From Ariolimax columbianus (Eukaryota; Mollusca; Gastropoda; Stylommatophora; Arionidae): DNA of 64,000 nucleotides. The notes under the pieces are model-generated. The model saw only the letters and a list, made by a program, of their open reading frames with translations. It was not told where the DNA came from and ran no database searches. Of this stretch, positions 58,180 through 64,000 are shown in pieces. The stretch is from NCBI GenBank assembly GCA_036924085.1, contig JAVGWX010000002.1, positions 151,652,071-151,716,070 of the forward strand. Reading direction: 5' to 3'. The first letter of the stretch is position 1; every line of letters begins with the position of its first letter. Both the position numbers and the translations under genes were made by a program.

Positions 58180-59213
58180 TGTTTTTACATCATATGTAGT
58201 TCTTAGTTCCTAGCTCGACCCGTTCTTCGTCAAGGGGTGGTCACCCTTGAGCGGGCCCAAACTCAGGATCCAGTCGTTTCTGTCGCAGGCGCGTGTCTAG
58301 TGTGATAGTAATATGTCTATGGGGTCGTAATGTTGTATTTTTTTAGTGAATCTCGCCAGCGACTTTGGGGTCTTTCTCGAGATCTCTTTTTGTCGCGCTA
58401 GTATGATATGGTGGTTACGGTACTGCATCCTTCATCTTGTCTTCTGGATATATGACCAGTCTAGCGGTGTTTCTAATGGTTGACCTACTGTAAAATATCC
58501 TTGATGTGTGACATTCTCCGGATGTCACTATTGTGTAGTTCGCTCTCCCGCGGTCGTCTGAGATTTATACCCACGAGCCGTCTTTCAAGAGATGCGTGTG
58601 CTGTTCTCAGTTTGTTCTCTACTGCTTTTGTTAGAGACCAGGTTTCGCTACAATTGCAGAGCGCTGGCAGGACTACCGAGTCGAAGATGTCCGCACGTAG
58701 TCTGGTGTGTTCTTTGTGACGTCTGTTGCTGTCATGGTGGAGTTGAATGCTAGCCAGCGCGCCCGTTTCCGTCTGGCGATCTCAGGTTTTATGTTGTTCT
58801 CCATGTTGAGGATCCTTCACAAATAGGCATATGTGTCAGCGTCCTCTATGAGCATTCCACTAAAGAGTATTGTGTTGGGCTGTGCAAAACAGTTGCGCAT
58901 AGCTCTGGTTTTCCTTAGGTCTATAGCTAGACCTGCTTTATTGCATTCAGTGTCTAGTGACCGCAGCATCTCTGTCACTTCCAGAAGCGTCTCTGTGATG
59001 AGGACGATATCTTCTGCGAATCTGAGATGTTTAAGACGTCTTACGTCGATTTTGTTACGGTAGTTGCCCCAGTTGCAATGCCTCATCGACGACTCTAGCC
59101 ATGCAGAGAATAGATTCGGCAAGATGAGGTCTCTTTGAGGTACTCCATTCTCGGTCGCGATAGTGATGGGCGGATGGCGGTGGCGCATCTTTAGTAGTAT
59201 TTCTTGACTATTT
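58180..59213 (-). pseudogene. RTE-like reverse transcriptase, motif B to C-terminus
   Basis: The minus frame 59213-58817 reads VPQRDLILPNLFSAWLESSM (motif B, usual GVPQGD), HLRFAEDIVLITETLLEVTE with motif C FADD changed to FAED, CNKAGLAIDLRKTRAM and DADTYAYL. A TGA interrupts YLGR at 58817, and the frame resumes as RILNMENNIKPEIARRKRA, SETWSLTKAVENKLRTAH, ASLERRLVGINLR, RRMSHIKDIL and, near 58370, RSRERPQSRWRDS. The left part of RT is absent: the sequence switches to a different family at about 59214. Confidence 0.85.
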
Positions 59214-59870
59214 CGATAGTCGATATATGTATATACGAAGAACAAAATTGGTCCCAATACGGTGCCTTGTGGCACTACATTTTCAACTTAACATCACCTT
59301 CAGAGTATTTATTATTTATAACAACTCTCTGCCGTCTTTCAGTTAACCAGTGCTAAGTTCATTTGTCAACTTCCCCACCTATTCCATGTGATTTTAACTT
59401 TCTAAATAATCTTTGATGAGGTACTCTATCAAAAACTTGTGCACACTCTAAAAAAATAACATCCACTGCCCCGCCCCCCCCCCCTTTTTATCTTTCATTT
59501 TAGTTATTCACTTCCACGAATTATAAAAGTGTTGTAAAGTACGATCTCCGTTTAATAAATCCATGTTAACTATTTATGATAAGATTAAACTTGTCTAAAA
59601 GAATTACCATGTTTTCTTTGATTATTGTTTCTAACAATTTACAGACTATGCTCGTTGAACTCATCAGTTTATAATTTGATAGATCTTACTTATTTTCAAT
59701 TTTTAAAAATGGTATTACTCCTGTATCTTTCCAATTTACTGGAATAATCCCTTTTGCTAGATATTGAGAACATACTATAGTTAATGGTTTTGCTAGAAGG
59801 GCTCTAATTTCAAACATAAATTGTAGATGAATACCATCTTTACCTGGATATGTATCCATTTTCAACAACC
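59214..59870 (-). pseudogene. CR1/Jockey-like RT fragment (copy C)
   Basis: Same family as 1568-3233. The minus strand reads YPGKDGIHLQFMFEIRALLA, NWKDTGVIPFLK, then motif A region AQVFDRVPHQRLFRKLKSHG, LTERRQRVVINNKYSE and motif B MPQGTVLGPILFFVYT, where it is cut and joined to the RTE-like RT at about 59214. A poly-C tract (59475-59484) interrupts it. Motif C is missing. Confidence 0.85.
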
Positions 59871-60465
59871 TCCAATTTAAAAAAAAAACATTTTTTTATG
59901 TAATACATGTTGATTTCAATCCCTCTTCATCCACGTCTTTTTGGAAAATATATAGGCTCTAACATCTTGGAGCAGTTTGTGTAGACTGTGCCAAAGTACT
60001 GATTGTGTCGATTAGCGCTTTCCCTATTTTGACGTTTGTTTTCCTGCTCTATGAAAAGGCCCGCTTTGTCTATCGTTCTTTGTTTATTTCTATCATAAGA
60101 ATTGAAGCTTTTACTATTATGTAAAAACACAATGTCGTCCTTTTTGATAGTCCATTAAAAAAATGTGTACAAGAGATACATTAATGTAATGTTGAGAATT
60201 TAAAAAATGTATGATAACATGTATTATGGTACACCAACCTTAAAATATAATCATGAAACAGATGGCCTGAAGACGTTGTTTTAGTATTGAGTGTTTTCTG
60301 GTGTCTAGAGAAACGATTCTCAACCGCAGTTCTGATCAGACGCAGGGTTCATGGACATATGTGTAGGGAGGGTACAACGAGATATTGTTGTATAGCTCAA
60401 CGAAATCTCTATTAGGTACAGCAATAGATATGCAGTCTTTAGGGTTCATCGGAAAGATCTCTTCG
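59871..60465. other. No recognisable gene
   Basis: AT-rich spacer with short frames only. Confidence 0.5.
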
Positions 60466-60481
60466 CCTCTCTATCTCTCTA

Positions 60482-60570
<89 letters not shown>

Positions 60571-60643
60571 CTCTCTACATCTATATCCATCGTTATATAC
60601 ATCTGTATTTGTCTATCTATCTATCTATCTATCTATCTATCAA

Positions 60644-60712
<69 letters not shown>

Positions 60713-60769
60713 ATATATCTATATATCTATATATATATATATATCTATCTATATATCTATATATCTATA

Positions 60770-60816
<47 letters not shown>

Positions 60817-60878
60817 ATATCTATCTATATATCTATATATCTATCTATCTATCTTTCTATCTATCTATCTATCTATAA

Positions 60879-60936
<58 letters not shown>

Positions 60937-60955
60937 ATATATATACATCTATCTA
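60466..60955. repeat. Compound microsatellite (CT)n(TA)n and (CTAT)n
   Basis: (CT)n from about 60480, (TA)n to 60570, (CTAT)n from 60610, a second (CT)n(TA)n block at 60650-60710, then about 230 bp of CTAT/CTATAT. Confidence 0.97.
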
Positions 60956-61875
60956 AATTGTATACAAGACAAAGGAAACAAAACGGAGATAGCAGTTTCA
61001 TCGCAACCACCAAAAGCTGTAACCTTGAACAATACATTCACCTACACTACATTTTTGAAGTCATCGTATTAAGCGACTAGAATGAAAATTGTATTGTCTG
61101 TTTATATATGTCACTCTATCAGCCTCAAACGTTCTATTTCTGCGTTACACGCGCCCCCCCCCCCCCTCTTTCTTTCCCTTCTGTCTCGTCCAATTCTTTT
61201 CCAAGGCCAAATGCATCTACGTTTATTCTTGAAATCAGAATGCAACCCTCTGACTCTCCCTGCATCTCATTTCTATATATTCATCTAACGTCTAGCCTAC
61301 TTGAAACAACAAATCACACACATTGTATTGGTGGACTTGTCAAATTAGATGCTGGATATCGATCTGGGAAGCAGTGATACATGACTTGATGTATTTCCCG
61401 GTGATGCATTCTTTGGTACATCCATCCATCTTCTGATGACTAATCCTCTGTTCCTAACCGCTTATTTTGAAACATAAATCTTTCTTTGCTTTTGAAATCT
61501 TTGACTTCGTTTTTTTCCTTCTGTTCTTCTTTATAATCTGATTTTTTGGTCAATGCAGGATGACGGAAACAAGAAATAGTCCATATTATACATTGTCATT
61601 GAGAATTAAGTGTTGAAACCTACTTAAACATTCCATGTAAGTCTGGCTAGTTCAGAGAATTCTAGAAGCTCAATGATCAACTGGCGTTTGAGAGTGTTGT
61701 TGTTAGAGGCCACTTGTTTTGAAAGGTGTGTTGTTTTATGTGACGAAAATATCTTAACTGACTGAATCTGATTTCGTCCATTAGTTTTCTTTGCGCCACT
61801 AATCTTTCCAAGAATTCATATCGTATTGTAGTTTATTTCCATGAGGTGCTTTCATTAAATATGTGTGGGTGTGTA
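60956..61875. other. No recognisable gene; poly-C tract
   Basis: A run of 13 C lies at 61154-61166. Two overlapping short frames across it are unrecognised. Confidence 0.5.
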
Positions 61876-62020
<145 letters not shown>

Positions 62021-62560
62021 ACACATATAGATATCAACATTATCATGTATAATACATTGCAACAGAGACTACGATTGAATGTTATCATGCACTGAGTTAG
62101 ACACTTTTATTGACATGCCACTGTTACATTGATGACAATGTACCTCCCATACAACGAAAACAAGACTATGTTATTTTCTAGATTATGTTCATTCACTTAT
62201 TTATTCATTCGTATCATGCATACTTAGCGTAGGCGATCATATATCTACACTGCTATGTAAACAGTATTTTAACATTCATGATCCTCATTTCGCATTTAGT
62301 GTTCTTTAGTCTTCCAACTTTGCAATAACGGCCGTACTACAATGTCCTTAAATTGCATATGGTTCTAATATTCATATGATGTGGCAAATGAAGTGCTTCT
62401 GCTCATAAGACAGTTTTTGTAATTCTTGTTTCCGTGTTAATTTTTTTTTTTTTAAATGAATAGTATAGCGGTGGTTTTCCGTTGCCTTCAGCCAAGATGT
62501 GCACGCTTTTCATCTTTATTAATGTGATGCTCAAATGCACAATTGCTAGGCAGCATACAG
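62021..62560. other. No recognisable gene
   Basis: AT-rich spacer with a 12-bp poly-T near 62441. Confidence 0.5.
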
Positions 62561-63310
62561 TTTTGTTGTCAGAGTTTACTCTGTCCTAGTTTTGTTGTCA
62601 GAGTTTACCATGTTTTAGTTATGTTGACAGAGTTTACCTTGTCCTAGTTTTCTTCTCAGAGTTGACCTTGTCCTAGTTTTGTTGTCAGATTATGTTTGTC
62701 CAAGTTTTGTTGTCAGAGTGTACATTGTCCTAGTTTTGTTGTTAGAATTTGCTTGTCCTAGTTCAATTGTTAGAGTTTACCTTGTCCTAGATTCATTGTT
62801 AGAGTTTACCTTGTTCTAGTTTCATTGTTACAGAGTACGTTGTCCTAGTTTTGATATTATAGTTTATATTGTCCTAATTTCACTGTAAGGTTTTATCGTG
62901 GATCTGTTTTGTTGTTATATTATCTTGTTCTAGTTTCATTGTTAGAGTATCTTCTACTAGTTTTTATGTCAGAGTTTACCTTGTCCTAGTTTCATTGTTA
63001 GAGTTTATACTGGACTAATTTTGTCACCAGAGTGTACCTTGTCCTAGTGTTGATGTTAGCGTTTATCTTGTCCTAGGTTCATTGAAAGAGTTAATCGTAT
63101 CCTAGTTTTGTTATAAGAGTGTATCGTATGCTAGTTTTGTGTTCAGAGTTTATCCTGTCCTAGTTTCCTTTGTCAGAGTTTACCTTGTCCTAGTTTTGTA
63201 ATCAGTGTTTACCTTGTCCTAGTGTTCTTGGCATAGTGCATCCCGTTAAATTTGCGTGTTCAGAATGCATCCTGTCCTAGCTTTGTTGTCAGAGTTTACA
63301 TTTTCCTATT
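62561..63310. repeat. Second 29-bp minisatellite, about 26 degenerate units
   Basis: 'ttttgttgtcagagtttac' with 'cttgtcctag' recurs at 62561, 62590 and 62619 (29 bp apart) and continues with increasing divergence to about 63310. It is unrelated in sequence to the 29-bp array at 47483. Confidence 0.9.
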
Positions 63311-63656
63311 TTGGATGCAGAAGGCCAAAACGATTGAACGGATTCGACATTAACACCGAGAAAACGTTAACCATTCTAATAAGATTAGTAGACGGTATAT
63401 ATTCTACAGAAGGACATTGGCTCCCACATTCTGGAACATGTCACGTACCTTCTCTATCTTCGTTCTTTAATAACGGAAAACGGATCAGCAAGAGAACAAA
63501 GGCGGCCAAAATTGTGTTCAACCAACATGAAGTCACATATTTACATTTAAACTCACACATACAAAATGAGAATGATTAAGTTCATCCGGCTTTACGATAT
63601 AGCAGATCAACTTGACCATCCATTGAGGAAAATAATGGGTGCTTTTGAAAAATGGA
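63311..63656. other. No supported gene
   Basis: The 107-codon plus frame 63256-63579 begins in the minisatellite and has no recognisable domain. Confidence 0.45.
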
Positions 63657-63658
63657 TA

Positions 63659-63752
<94 letters not shown>
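63657..63752. repeat. (TA)n microsatellite
   Basis: About 90 bp of TA. Confidence 0.97.
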
Positions 63753-63754
<2 letters not shown>

Positions 63755-64000
63755 ACACCATCATCATTTACCTGTTGCTGTATTTTGGTAATGTAAGAAG
63801 TTCTTTAGGGATCTCTGATTCCATTTGTTTGCAGTCCATTTCCAGAAGCAAAAGCGTTTCCTTGATGAATTGTCAATTCAATGCACACCCCTTGCTTACT
63901 ATCAATCACGATATGCCAGGAATGAAACAGTAAGCCTGTTTTTGTTTAATCTGTGAACCAATAAATATGGAGATAAATCGATTGAGGGAAGATGGGTAAT
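63753..64000. other. No recognisable gene at the window end
   Basis: Nothing recognised; it may continue beyond the window. Confidence 0.4.

Overview
The window is non-coding, repeat-dominated DNA from an animal nuclear genome. It is AT-rich, has long (TA)n, (CT)n, (CTAT)n and poly-C tracts, and contains many decayed non-LTR retrotransposons, one Penelope-like element, several tRNA-derived SINE heads and a rearranged nuclear rDNA fragment. A mollusc, perhaps a cephalopod, fits the long GC-rich insertion in the 18S V4 region and the style of the repeats. That assignment is inference and was not checked against any database. I found no host protein-coding gene, no intact structural RNA gene, and nothing bacterial or viral.

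Layout. 0-5 kb: a 49-bp tandem repeat, two head-to-tail minus-strand copies of a CR1/Jockey-like reverse transcriptase (RT), and an RT 3' relic. 6-10 kb: a tRNA-SINE and copy 1 of an endonuclease/RT/RNase H retrotransposon with a (GAA)n tail, called family G here. 11.3-13.5 kb: a Penelope-like element with a long open RT plus GIY-YIG frame and a degenerate hammerhead-like motif downstream. 14-17.5 kb: three further RT or RNase H relics. 18-21.3 kb: a SINE, a 32-bp repeat and a large minus-strand RT relic. 24.8 kb: copy 2 of family G, only 270 bp, with a clear target-site duplication. 26.0-28.1 kb: an 18S pseudogene fused to the 3' end of 28S, with the fusion duplicated. 28.8-31.8 kb: copy 3 of family G. 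33-35.9 kb: RTE-like RT relics on the minus strand. 38.7-42.1 kb: copy 4 of family G, the best preserved. 43.3-44.3 kb: another RT relic. 45.6-46.9 kb: a large low-complexity block. 47.5-55.1 kb: minisatellites with periods of 29, about 38, 35 and 41 bp, plus one copy of an unclassified dispersed repeat whose partner lies at 36 kb. 57.2-59.9 kb: three RT relics, two of them abutting. 60-64 kb: microsatellites and a second 29-bp minisatellite.

Nothing here works as a pathway. The coding-looking sequence is retroelement debris at different stages of decay. The only long undamaged frame is that of the Penelope-like element (588 codons open, 549 from its first Met). The points most worth following are the 18S-28S chimera, the Penelope-like element with its hammerhead-like motif, the 22-unit 41-bp array kept in perfect register, the retroelement scrap inside a (TA)n array, and the undescribed dispersed repeat at 36 and 51 kb.
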